The translations under genes were made by a program, and so were the position numbers. A DNA stretch of 57,084 bases from Candidatus Poribacteria bacterium (GTDB taxonomy: Bacteria > Poribacteria > WGA-4E > UBA9662), in contig DTUY01000279.1 of NCBI GenBank assembly GCA_012963885.1, positions 1-57,084 on the forward strand, in the 5' to 3' direction. Position 1 is the first letter of the stretch. Every line of letters starts with the position of its first letter. The notes beneath the pieces were generated by a model, which saw only the letters and a list, made by a program, of their open reading frames with translations, was not told the DNA's origin and searched no databases. Positions 8,685-16,785 of this stretch are shown in pieces.

Positions 8685-9416
8685 TCATTCGTCTTGAATC
8701 ATCCTGTCAAGTTTTGCTTCAAGTTGATCCAATCGATTTTCAATTCGCGTAGTGTACGATTCCAATACTATTTCTAAAGTTGATACTAGGTCCTGACGGA
8801 CGTCTCCTCGCAATCTGCTCTGCCGATCCAATTCCTCTCGTTTCTTTTCCTGTTCTGCTTGCATGGTCGAAACAAAACTTTCCGTATAACAAAACCATAG
8901 ATTTTCGATAATATTTTGGCTAACGATTGTTTCGATGCCGACCAGCATGACTTCACACGTTTGGAGTACATTAGCTAACTCATCACCTGTTACATCCAAA
9001 GTATCAAATCTGGCATGAATTTCAGAATTAATTTGCTGCCACTCTTCGGAGAGATTAACCACTATTAGATTCACGAACTGCATAAGTGAAATCTGTTCAA
9101 CTTTCGTGAGTATACGATTGCCAATTTCTTCAGTATCCGAATAATCGAGAAGTTGAGAGACAATCCAAAATGACAGTCTCTTTGGAATAGCAAGAATCAA
9201 TTCGCCCTGTATTGGAGGGAGTCCGATTTGACAAAATACGATTTCTACGTTTTCGTCCAGAAAATCGCAACCTTCAATTCTCTCTACAATAGCACAGGAC
9301 ATCGTGGTATCAAGCCCTAATAGTTCGGAAACCGAATTCGATAACCTGTCGGCAAGTTGCTGGTGTAGCTGCCAGCTATCTTCTATTAGATTGTTAGCAA
9401 GATTAAGTTTCATCAA
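8685..9416 (-). CDS. FliM/CheC-like domain protein of unknown role
   Basis: 243 aa. The middle (residues about 60-165) has an alternating pattern that resembles the CheC-like middle domain of FliM flagellar switch proteins: IQGELILAIP, then a helix with VEQISLMQFVNLIVVNLSEEW, then a later strand pair. The C-terminal 60 residues are highly charged (EQEKKREELDRQSR, then a heptad-like LDQLEAKLDRMIQDE) and should form a coiled coil. I do not recognise a named family with certainty. No flagellar or chemotaxis genes are nearby. The ATG overlaps the stop of the CCA-enzyme gene by four bases (ATGA), so translation is coupled to it. It is the last gene of the operon 12512-8685. Confidence 0.55.
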   Translation of the reverse strand: MMKLNLANNLIEDSWQLHQQLADRLSNSVSELLGLDTTMSCAIVERIEGCDFLDENVEIVFCQIGLPPIQGELILAIPKRLSFWIVSQLLDYSDTEEIGNRILTKVEQISLMQFVNLIVVNLSEEWQQINSEIHARFDTLDVTGDELANVLQTCEVMLVGIETIVSQNIIENLWFCYTESFVSTMQAEQEKKREELDRQSRLRGDVRQDLVSTLEIVLESYTTRIENRLDQLEAKLDRMIQDE

Positions 9417-10762
9417 CCCGCTTTCTCTTTCAAAAACCGTTCAACTGCTAAGAATGCTTGAGATCTTGTTTGAATGACATGTTTAAATTGGAGATCCTCG
9501 ATATGACGAAGAATTTTTCCCAATTCAATTCCCTGCGTGACGTCATATTTACGCATAACTTCGTTTCCGTTAATTAGGCTGCCCCGATTCATAATTTTCA
9601 GAAAATCGAGATAAAAAACCCCAGCTATTTCAGGTATTTTAGATTCGACATTACCGATATTGACATTACCTATCTGCCAACCTTCAGATCTGATACGTGC
9701 ATAGACATGCAATGCAACAGAAACCCAATCTCGTTTTGTTTTCCGTAAAAACTGGATAATTTCCTGACGTGAAGTTGAAGGTTTAGTTACTAAATTGACG
9801 AAACTCAATTGATGAAAGTGTATACGTTTAATCAGTCTAAAGGCTTTTTTACTTAAACATAAACGGTTTGTAATCTGAATCAATGTCTTGGTTGATCCAA
9901 GAAAAATGGCAAGTTTAACAATCTCATAACGCCTGAAATTTCCTAGAAGCTTTGTCTGGAGATATTGATCTACCTCCTGATAATATGGCTGGAGTATATC
10001 AGGTATCCCTTCTGATTCAAATATAGCGATAGCTGCTAAATCTTCATCTGTCACTTCAAGTTCTGGAATAACAGGTAACAAGATCTGGTGCCTCGACAAC
10101 AGTCGTAAAGAATCTACAGACTCACTGGCTGAGAGGGTTTTCAATAATTCACCACTGATTCGTTCCATCGAAACTTTTGTTAACTGGTCAGCGTATTTCT
10201 TGGTCAGTGCAATTGTTTCTGCAGGTAGGTTAAACCTCAATTGTGCGGAAAAGCGGTAGGCACGCAAAAGACGTAGCGGATCATCAGCAACAACCTGTTC
10301 GCTGGAAAATCGTATAATCCGATTCTCCATATCGTCCAAACCATTATATGGATCAATTAGATCAATTTGATGACTATTAAATAACTGGGTGAGATTAAAA
10401 GCTATTGCATTTATAGTCAGATCCCGTAACTGAAGGTCTAACTCCAGATTGTCGGATCGAAACTGAGTAAAATCGATGTTAGATTGATCCGACCGAATCA
10501 CAATGCGTGCTGTGGCTGGCTGATCCTCTAACTTAACAAAGGCAGCGTCGCTTGCATTTGCAAATTGCTTGGCAAACAAGATTGGATTGTGATCGACGGC
10601 AAAATCCAAATCATTAATTGGACGTCTAAGCAGCAAATCCCGTACTGATCCACCCAGCAGATAGAGTTGAATCCCCTGATCTTTAGCGAACTCATTAAGT
10701 TGAAAAAGGAGTTCCAAGTTGGGTAAGTTGGGCAGTATATTCTCAACCGGAATAGATTTCAC
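9413..10762 (-). CDS. cca: CCA tRNA nucleotidyltransferase / poly(A) polymerase family
   Basis: 449 aa. The head domain has the class II nucleotidyltransferase signature LLGGSVRDLLLRRPINDLD, with the metal-binding DLDF Asp pair, followed by RDLTINAIAFNL and the neck motif DPLRLLRAYRFSAQL. These are the standard landmarks of CCA-adding enzymes and PcnB-type poly(A) polymerases, which cannot be separated by eye. The C-terminal half is helical with no clear HD phosphohydrolase motif. Role: adds or repairs the 3' CCA of tRNAs in the cytoplasm. It lies 17 bases after the DUF457 membrane protein gene and overlaps the FliM-like gene by four bases. Confidence 0.85.
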   Translation of the reverse strand: MKSIPVENILPNLPNLELLFQLNEFAKDQGIQLYLLGGSVRDLLLRRPINDLDFAVDHNPILFAKQFANASDAAFVKLEDQPATARIVIRSDQSNIDFTQFRSDNLELDLQLRDLTINAIAFNLTQLFNSHQIDLIDPYNGLDDMENRIIRFSSEQVVADDPLRLLRAYRFSAQLRFNLPAETIALTKKYADQLTKVSMERISGELLKTLSASESVDSLRLLSRHQILLPVIPELEVTDEDLAAIAIFESEGIPDILQPYYQEVDQYLQTKLLGNFRRYEIVKLAIFLGSTKTLIQITNRLCLSKKAFRLIKRIHFHQLSFVNLVTKPSTSRQEIIQFLRKTKRDWVSVALHVYARIRSEGWQIGNVNIGNVESKIPEIAGVFYLDFLKIMNRGSLINGNEVMRKYDVTQGIELGKILRHIEDLQFKHVIQTRSQAFLAVERFLKEKAG

Positions 10763-10779
10763 TGTATTCAGATCACCCG

Positions 10780-11361
10780 TTATGTTCTTTTAACTCTTCT
10801 GTGACACGATTTAGGTAAAGTTAATAAAACACTATCGAGATGAAGATGTGTTGCGTAACCAATCAAACCAGCAACATAAAAGGGAATGGAAGTTCTTACC
10901 AAACCAAAGTTTGTTGGAGACAACCAATTTTCGATGTTGATAATTTCCTTGTGCAGATAAAGCGGTAGAATGATGAAGATCATCGGGAACAAAATCATTG
11001 TGATTCTGGAATGCGTCCAACCTCGGTGTTTGCCAAGCATCGGTAACATGGCGAATAATCCGAAAAACGCCGATTCAATGTACCATCCTTTTAGAATTAA
11101 GAAAATATTCATGATGACGAAAATTTTGTAAAAAATCGACTGGCTTTTGCTTTTAATATCGACATCAGGCCACAATCCAAATAATATTGCAATTATAAAA
11201 CAAGCAACGATATGCCACCAAGGTTTGATAGATACTGTTGAATTCCAATCCATTGGCTTTTGAAATAACCAATGACCGACAAGAGTCGCCCCCATTGAAA
11301 CTCCGAAGAAGGCCGAATAAGAAACTATGCTACCGATATAGTGTTCCCGAAATACTCCCAT
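10780..11361 (-). CDS. YdjM/DUF457-type membrane-bound metal-dependent hydrolase
   Basis: 193 aa with four to five hydrophobic helices. The spaced motifs GLWPDVDIKSKSQ, KHRGWTHS and GYATHLHLDS match the YdjM (LexA-regulated, DUF457) family of integral membrane proteins, predicted to bind metal through these His and Asp residues. Its biochemical activity is not established in the family as far as I know. The ATG is two bases after the NagA-like stop, so it is certainly in the same transcript. Confidence 0.78.
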   Translation of the reverse strand: MGVFREHYIGSIVSYSAFFGVSMGATLVGHWLFQKPMDWNSTVSIKPWWHIVACFIIAILFGLWPDVDIKSKSQSIFYKIFVIMNIFLILKGWYIESAFFGLFAMLPMLGKHRGWTHSRITMILFPMIFIILPLYLHKEIINIENWLSPTNFGLVRTSIPFYVAGLIGYATHLHLDSVLLTLPKSCHRRVKRT

Positions 11362-11363
11362 GA

Positions 11364-12512
11364 TTAATTTCTGTTTTGTCCATCTATTACAGTTGATAAC
11401 ACCTTAATTTTGTATCCCAATTTGTCCCATTGGAATGTAATATAATCTGCGTTTCGTCCGACCTGAATGGATCCAATCTGATTATCAAGGCCAAGCACAC
11501 CCGCAGGTTGGACGGTTGCCAGTCGGAATGCTTGGTCCAAAGAAATCTCAGCAAATTTCACACTATTTTCAACCCCGCGTGCTAACTCAATGGCAGATCC
11601 TGCTAAGTAATCAGTACCATACAACCGAACAGATTGATTAGAAGTCAATTCGATGTCTTGGCTGCCGAATTGGTATCGCCCAGGCTCTAACCCAGCCAGA
11701 TGCACTGCATCGCTGACTAGAATTGCACGTTCAAGTCCCTTGGCACGAAACATACTTTTTACCACAGAAGGTGGTAAATGGTGTCCATCAACAATAAAGC
11801 TGGCGTGCAATTCGTCTGCCGCTAGTTGATCCCAAATATAATTTGGATGACGACGGATCTGGGCATGGGCGCCATTTCCCAAATGCGTGGACATCGTGGC
11901 ACCTGCCTGAATCGCATCTTGAATCTGCTGGTGTTCTGCGCCAGTATGACCTATTGCGACGACTACGCCGCTTTCTCTTAACTTTTCGATTAAGGTTATA
12001 GCGCCCTCTGTCTCTGGAGCCAACGTAAGAATTTTAATCTGCCCTTCTGCTATGTCCTGCCAGCGCTGAAATTCATCCCAGTTCGGTTGGCGGACGTGCT
12101 CCTTTGGATGCGCACCACGAGGGCCGTCTTGCGGTGAAATGTATGGTCCTTCTACATGAATACCAATAATAGACCTATTAATGGTAGGATCCTTAAGTGC
12201 AGCTGTGATAACTTGGATTGACTTGGACATTCGCTGATTCGAACCGGTAACAACAGTTGGACAGCAAAAACCTGTTCCGGTCTTCCAAAGCGATTTCACC
12301 ATCTGGCATACATCTGCTGTTTTTACATCATCACTGTTTAAATCATAACCAGCAAACCCGTTCACCTGAATGTCAATTAACGGAGGGGCAATACACACAT
12401 CCTGATGATTTAAACTGCTCTCCTTCACTTTGGTGATGGTTGAGAATACTCCGTCAGCCATCTCAATTTCAACATGTTGCTTCAGCCCAACAAGCCAACC
12501 GTTAATGTGCAT
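11364..12512 (-). CDS. nagA: N-acetylglucosamine-6-phosphate deacetylase-like amidohydrolase
   Basis: 382 aa, the normal NagA length. Landmarks in order: DIQVNGFAGYD near residue 46, HVEGPYISPQDGPRGAHP with the metal Glu near 120, GHTGAEH near 190, STHLGNGAH near 211 and the catalytic Asp in LVSDAVHLAG near 272. The usual NagA motif HLFNAM is replaced here by HLGNGAH, so the true substrate may differ from GlcNAc-6-P. NagA removes the acetyl group from amino sugars recycled from peptidoglycan or taken up from chitin. No nagB is nearby. It is the first gene of the operon to 8685; a promoter (TTGAAA, 17 bases, TAGAAT) lies at 12574-12546 on the minus strand. Confidence 0.82.
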   Translation of the reverse strand: MHINGWLVGLKQHVEIEMADGVFSTITKVKESSLNHQDVCIAPPLIDIQVNGFAGYDLNSDDVKTADVCQMVKSLWKTGTGFCCPTVVTGSNQRMSKSIQVITAALKDPTINRSIIGIHVEGPYISPQDGPRGAHPKEHVRQPNWDEFQRWQDIAEGQIKILTLAPETEGAITLIEKLRESGVVVAIGHTGAEHQQIQDAIQAGATMSTHLGNGAHAQIRRHPNYIWDQLAADELHASFIVDGHHLPPSVVKSMFRAKGLERAILVSDAVHLAGLEPGRYQFGSQDIELTSNQSVRLYGTDYLAGSAIELARGVENSVKFAEISLDQAFRLATVQPAGVLGLDNQIGSIQVGRNADYITFQWDKLGYKIKVLSTVIDGQNRN

Positions 12513-12545
12513 GTGATCTCTGCTAAGGTTACCGTGATTTTTCGT

Positions 12546-12574
12546 ATTCTATCACAACCATATTAAGGTTTCAA
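12546..12574 (-). promoter_or_regulatory. Sigma70-type promoter for the nagA-cca operon
   Basis: On the minus strand TTGAAA (12574-12569), a 17-base spacer and TAGAAT (12551-12546), 34 bases before the NagA-like ATG. It faces away from the pheS promoter in the same 158-base gap. Confidence 0.65.
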
Positions 12575-12612
12575 CGCAAAAGCAGATGGACACTGAGTTC
12601 TCAGGCATCGTA

Positions 12613-12641
12613 TTGACTCACAGAAAGACTTATGCTAGAAT
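12613..12641 (+). promoter_or_regulatory. Sigma70-type promoter for pheS
   Basis: TTGACT (12613-12618), a 17-base spacer and TAGAAT (12636-12641), 30 bases before the pheS ATG. No T-box or leader-peptide structure fits in such a short leader. Confidence 0.7.
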
Positions 12642-12670
12642 TGTCGCGCATTACATAGAGGGAAAGGCAC

Positions 12671-13687
12671 ATGCAAGATCAACTGGAGCAAATTAGAACC
12701 GAAGCCTTAGCAGAAATACAGGAAGTCGAAACGCTTGAAACGCTGGAACAACTTCGAATTAAGTATTTTGGTCGCAAGGGATTGTTTACTGACGTGATGA
12801 AGGGAATGGGTAAGCTTTCTAAAGAACAGAAGCCAGTTATCGGTAAACTCTCTAACGAAATTCGGTTAGAAATCACCAATAAATTCGATCAAGTAATAGA
12901 GAAATTTAATCAACACAAACATGAACATAAACTAGCAGAAGAAACGATTGACATCACGTTACCTGGTCGGCGCAGGCAAATTGGCCGAAGACATCCGATA
13001 ACTCAGGTCTTGGATCAGATTCAGATGATATTTAAAGGCATGGGATTTGAGGTTGTTGAAGGCCCCGAAATTGAACTTGAGTTCTACAATTTTGACGCTC
13101 TCAATACGCCAAAAGATCATCCAGCAAGAGATTTACAAGACACTTTTTATATAGATGAAGGCATTGTCTTAAGAACACATACCTCCCCAGTCCAAATCCG
13201 AGTGATGAAAAAGACGGCACCTCCTATTCGTATTATTGTTCCCGGTAAAGTCTATCGTCGAGATTACGATATCACCCATCTGCCGATGTTCAATCAAGTA
13301 GAAGGATTACTTGTTGATCACCATGTGACTTTTAGCGAATTAAAAGGTGTTCTGTATTCTTTTGCACGTCAGATGTTCGGTGATACGATACAGGTCAGGT
13401 TCCGCCCTCATTTTTTCCCGTTCACCGAGCCTTCAGCCGAGGTGGATATATCCTGTCTCTTCTGTGATTCTAAAGGATGTCGTGTTTGTTCCCATACCGG
13501 TTGGCTTGAGATTCTTGGATCCGGTTTAGTAGATCCAAATGTTTTTGAACATGTCAATTATGATCCTGAAAATGTTACTGGTTTTGCCTTTGGTATGGGA
13601 GTTGATCGAATTGCAATGCTCAAGTTTGGCATCACAGATTTACGGCTAATGTTTGAAAACGATATGCGGTTTGCAAAGCAGTTTTGA
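12671..13687 (+). CDS. pheS: Phenylalanine--tRNA ligase alpha subunit
   Basis: 338 aa, full length for bacterial PheS. The N-terminal 90 residues are the helical tRNA-binding arm. The class II synthetase core follows with GRRHPITQVLDQI, HTSPVQIRVM, motif 2 (PGKVYRRDYDITH) and motif 3 (GFAFGMGVDRIAML). A CLFCDSKGCRVCSHTGW segment gives the cysteine cluster seen in many PheS proteins. It charges tRNA-Phe as an alpha2-beta2 complex with PheT. The gene is followed not by pheT but by a secreted protein on the same strand, so the two subunits are encoded apart in this genome. Confidence 0.95.
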   Translation: MQDQLEQIRTEALAEIQEVETLETLEQLRIKYFGRKGLFTDVMKGMGKLSKEQKPVIGKLSNEIRLEITNKFDQVIEKFNQHKHEHKLAEETIDITLPGRRRQIGRRHPITQVLDQIQMIFKGMGFEVVEGPEIELEFYNFDALNTPKDHPARDLQDTFYIDEGIVLRTHTSPVQIRVMKKTAPPIRIIVPGKVYRRDYDITHLPMFNQVEGLLVDHHVTFSELKGVLYSFARQMFGDTIQVRFRPHFFPFTEPSAEVDISCLFCDSKGCRVCSHTGWLEILGSGLVDPNVFEHVNYDPENVTGFAFGMGVDRIAMLKFGITDLRLMFENDMRFAKQF

Positions 13688-13717
13688 GATTATCTTCTCC
13701 TAACCAGGGAGATTGAT

Positions 13718-15190
13718 GTGTCTGCCTTTCCGATTAATTTCCATGAAAAGCCATCATCATGTGGGAAGTTTGCACTAGAGATTTTACCCTTTTTACTTCT
13801 TTGTGTCACAACTACTATGGCCCAAGAAACAATTCTACGTTCTCAAGATTTTAGATCTATACCCAATTGGGAAGGAAAAGCGAATCGAAATTCCTCAATT
13901 TCGGAAAAAACTACAATACAGAATTTTGGATACAGTCAAACGAATTACGCTGGCGGTCAACGTTCAGGTGAAATTGGAGGTCGAATATCCAGATCCATAA
14001 CCCCCGCAACCTATGCCAAACCAATTACGCCAAAAACACTGAACGATAATTTAGTAGCTTCCGGTAAATTTGCGGTAACGAAAGCTGACGGCGCTAGTGG
14101 AGTCTTGATTGGCTGGTTTAACGGCAAACAATCTCAAGGCTGGCGAACCCCTCATTCGCTAGTTGTTCGGTTAGATGGAAATGGTGGGAAATATTGGGTC
14201 TTTTTTGAATATGGCACCAAAAACTGGAAAACCGGCAGTGGTCATACTTTTGAAGGTGAACACTACCAAACGACTAGGACTCCACCTGAACTCGCTGATG
14301 GCAAAGTTCATACTTGGCAACTGAGTTATGATCCAGATAGTAACCATGGTCATGGTGAGATGGTATTTACTATGGATGGAAAGGCCTACCGAGCACCACT
14401 AAAATCCAGTCATAAATTAGATGGTGCCACTTTTGACCGTTTCGGTTTGATTAACCAACAAACTGCTGGAAAAGGTTTAGAAGTCTACTTTGATGATCTG
14501 AATATCGACGGCGTGCCGCATAATTTCGATATCGATCCAAATTGGGAAGAAAACGGAAATCGTGTCAAGTTTCAGGATCGAGAAATCCGTCCTTATCATG
14601 ATTTTGGGTACAGTGCAACTCACTACGCTAGCGATGAAATTGGAGAGATTGGGGGCTTGATCTGGAGAATAGAGGAAAATGATTTGCAAAACTCAGGATA
14701 TTACGCAGACAATATTGGTGAATTAACAATGGATCAGTATCTGGAAGCAAGTGGTAAGGTGTCGATGATTCGAGCTGCGGTTGACAGTGCGATCTTGATT
14801 GGTTGGTTTAATTCCGAGACCCATATTGGCGCGCCACCTGTAAATTTTATCGGTATTATGATCGAAGGACCAAGCCAAGTTGGACACTATTTTCGACCTA
14901 TCTATGCCAATTCCCAAGGTGCATACGAGATTTGCGGACAAGGTCCAATTATCAGGCCAAATGCGGATAGGCATGACTGGACATTTGAATATAATCCAGA
15001 TGCGAATAGTGGGAAAGGCAATATTATCGTTACATTTAATGATCAGACAGTGTCCTTACCTCTAAAATCAGGTGTGAAAGTAGACCAAGCAATCTTTAAC
15101 CGATTTGGCTTGCTCTCTTATCAAAGAGGAGGGCATTATTTGGATGTTTACTTTGACAATCTGACTTATACTGCAAAAAAAGCACCGTAA
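13718..15190 (+). CDS. Secreted protein with two tandem beta-sandwich-like repeats
   Basis: 490 aa starting at GTG 13718 with AGGGAG about six bases upstream. After a positively charged start, FALEILPFLLLCVTTTMAQE looks like a Sec signal peptide cleaved after AMAQ-type residues. The mature part is an internal duplication: residues about 45-265 and 270-485 both contain a start of the form NWE-NRxxF, FGYS-TxYA-EIGG, a core SGKxxxxxxxxxxLIGWFN, a WxxxYxPDxNxGxG strand and an end FDRFGL followed by VYFDDL or VYFDNL. This suggests two lectin/glucanase-like (LamG or DUF1080-like) sandwiches, perhaps binding or cleaving polysaccharide. No catalytic residues can be assigned. The next gene is a sugar-acid dehydratase-like enzyme, which fits a carbohydrate theme. 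Confidence 0.75.
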   Translation: MSAFPINFHEKPSSCGKFALEILPFLLLCVTTTMAQETILRSQDFRSIPNWEGKANRNSSISEKTTIQNFGYSQTNYAGGQRSGEIGGRISRSITPATYAKPITPKTLNDNLVASGKFAVTKADGASGVLIGWFNGKQSQGWRTPHSLVVRLDGNGGKYWVFFEYGTKNWKTGSGHTFEGEHYQTTRTPPELADGKVHTWQLSYDPDSNHGHGEMVFTMDGKAYRAPLKSSHKLDGATFDRFGLINQQTAGKGLEVYFDDLNIDGVPHNFDIDPNWEENGNRVKFQDREIRPYHDFGYSATHYASDEIGEIGGLIWRIEENDLQNSGYYADNIGELTMDQYLEASGKVSMIRAAVDSAILIGWFNSETHIGAPPVNFIGIMIEGPSQVGHYFRPIYANSQGAYEICGQGPIIRPNADRHDWTFEYNPDANSGKGNIIVTFNDQTVSLPLKSGVKVDQAIFNRFGLLSYQRGGHYLDVYFDNLTYTAKKAP

Positions 15191-15228
15191 TAGTTCTCTT
15201 TCCAGAAAATATTTAGATAGGAGCCTGT

Positions 15229-16428
15229 ATGAGCACAGTGATAAAAGATATTCAAACCATCACGACACAACCTAGTGGATCACGCTTGATCATTGTCAAA
15301 ATTATCACCTCCGATCCAGGATTGCATGGTGTTGGTTGTGCGACATTTACACAACGTTTCAATGCTGTACATACTGCGATTGAAAAACATCTTAAACCGT
15401 TCCTAATAGGCAGAGATGTATCAAAAATCGAAGAGATCTGGCAGATGTCGATGGTGAACAGCTATTGGCGGAATGGTCCCGTATTGAACAATGCCATCTC
15501 AGGCGTTGATCAAGCATTGTGGGATATCAAGGGTAAACAAGCAAACATGCCAGTTTACCAATTGCTAGGTGGGAAATGCCGTGAAGCAGCAGCCGTGTAT
15601 GGCCACGCTGGAGGTGGCACTCCGCAAGCTGTGGCTGATGACGTGCAGAATTTCTCAGAACAAGGTTACCATTACATCCGTGTTCAGATGGGGGGATACG
15701 GTGGACATGAGAGTCAGGCTCGTAAACCGGAAGGTTCACCTGACGGAGCCTATTTTGATCCTCGTGCCTATATGCGTAGCACCTTGAAGATGCTTGAACA
15801 TGTCCGTTCAGAAATTGGAGATCAGGTAGAACTCCTACATGACATCCACGAACGTCTCCAGCCGATTGATGCTGTGAAATTTGCCAAAGATGTAGAACGA
15901 TTCAACCTTTTCTTTCTAGAGGACCCGCTTGCTCCAGAGGACTTGGAATGGTTCGAACATATAAGACAACAGTGCTGTACACCTATTGCCATGGGAGAAC
16001 TGTTTAACAATCCACGTGAATGGCAACCGTTAATCGAGGGGAAATTGATCGACTTTATTCGCATGCACATCAGCCAAATGGGAGGTATTACGCCCGCTCG
16101 GAGCGTGGCTTTGTTTGCTAATATGTACGGTTTACGAACTGCATGGCATGGTCCTGGCGACACGTCACCTGTCGGTCATGCTGCTAACTTACACCTTGAT
16201 TTGTGGGCACCCAACTTCGGGGTCCAAGAATGGTGTCGTTTTTCGGAACTGGTTTATGAAATGTTCCCTGGCACACCAGAAGTTCGGAATGGATACATGT
16301 ACCCAAATAAGCAACCGGGTTTAGGAATAGATGTTAATGAAGAACTTGCAGCTGAATATCCGTGTCAGGACACAGTTGAACATTGGACACAGACACGGTT
16401 ACCTGATGGTAGCCCCGCACGTCCTTAA
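15229..16428 (+). CDS. Mandelate racemase/enolase-superfamily sugar-acid dehydratase (ManD/RspA-like)
   Basis: 399 aa, the size of D-mannonate/D-gluconate dehydratases of the enolase superfamily. The capping domain is followed by a TIM barrel with the metal ligands Asp in LLHDIHERL (near 207), Glu in FLEDPL (near 232) and Glu in AMGELFNN (near 258), and the catalytic His in AWHGPGDTSPVG (near 307). The motif WHGPGDTSP with following GHAANLHLDLW is characteristic of the ManD group. The likely reaction is removal of water from an aldonic acid to give a 2-keto-3-deoxy acid. Sugar specificity cannot be told. It has the Shine-Dalgarno AGGAG before ATG 15229 and may share a transcript with the secreted repeat protein 38 bases upstream. 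Confidence 0.85.
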   Translation: MSTVIKDIQTITTQPSGSRLIIVKIITSDPGLHGVGCATFTQRFNAVHTAIEKHLKPFLIGRDVSKIEEIWQMSMVNSYWRNGPVLNNAISGVDQALWDIKGKQANMPVYQLLGGKCREAAAVYGHAGGGTPQAVADDVQNFSEQGYHYIRVQMGGYGGHESQARKPEGSPDGAYFDPRAYMRSTLKMLEHVRSEIGDQVELLHDIHERLQPIDAVKFAKDVERFNLFFLEDPLAPEDLEWFEHIRQQCCTPIAMGELFNNPREWQPLIEGKLIDFIRMHISQMGGITPARSVALFANMYGLRTAWHGPGDTSPVGHAANLHLDLWAPNFGVQEWCRFSELVYEMFPGTPEVRNGYMYPNKQPGLGIDVNEELAAEYPCQDTVEHWTQTRLPDGSPARP

Positions 16429-16785
16429 TTTCCAAACAACTCAGGAAACCCTTTATCCATTAGCGGCTAATCTAGATCAACTTCGATGGCTTGGGTAGGG
16501 TGTGCCTATCAGACTGTTCAGGGTTATAGCATACACTCTGAGCCACAAAAATCATGACAAAAACTTTTTTTTATCTCTCTTGTTTCCCCGTGTCCGATAA
16601 ACATTCAGCTCTCCTTTAGGTGCATCAATTTCGCCACCTTATTGTCTGCTACCTTGGCAGATTTGCATCATGATTTTTCAGAAATGGTATAATAAAAGAA
16701 GTGATGTTGTGTTGTTGGCCAGTGCTGGAATTGGTGCGGTTTTAGCACCAGATACTTGGTAAAATCCCAATTAAGAATTAGGGAA
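16429..16785. other. Intergenic region with PBP1A promoter
   Basis: 357 bases with no coding signal that I can see. The only clear element is a possible promoter at 16663-16693. The 9-mer TTGGCAGAT occurs at 16654-16662 and also upstream of two other genes. Confidence 0.5.
16663..16693 (+). promoter_or_regulatory. Possible sigma70 promoter for PBP1A
   Basis: A perfect TATAAT at 16688-16693 with TTGCAT at 16663-16668, spacing 19, somewhat long. It leaves a leader of about 90 bases. Confidence 0.45.

Noticed and set aside
16654..16668. Sigma54 promoter from TTGGCAGATTTGCAT
   Set aside because: GG and GC are seven bases apart rather than ten, so it does not fit the -24/-12 spacing.
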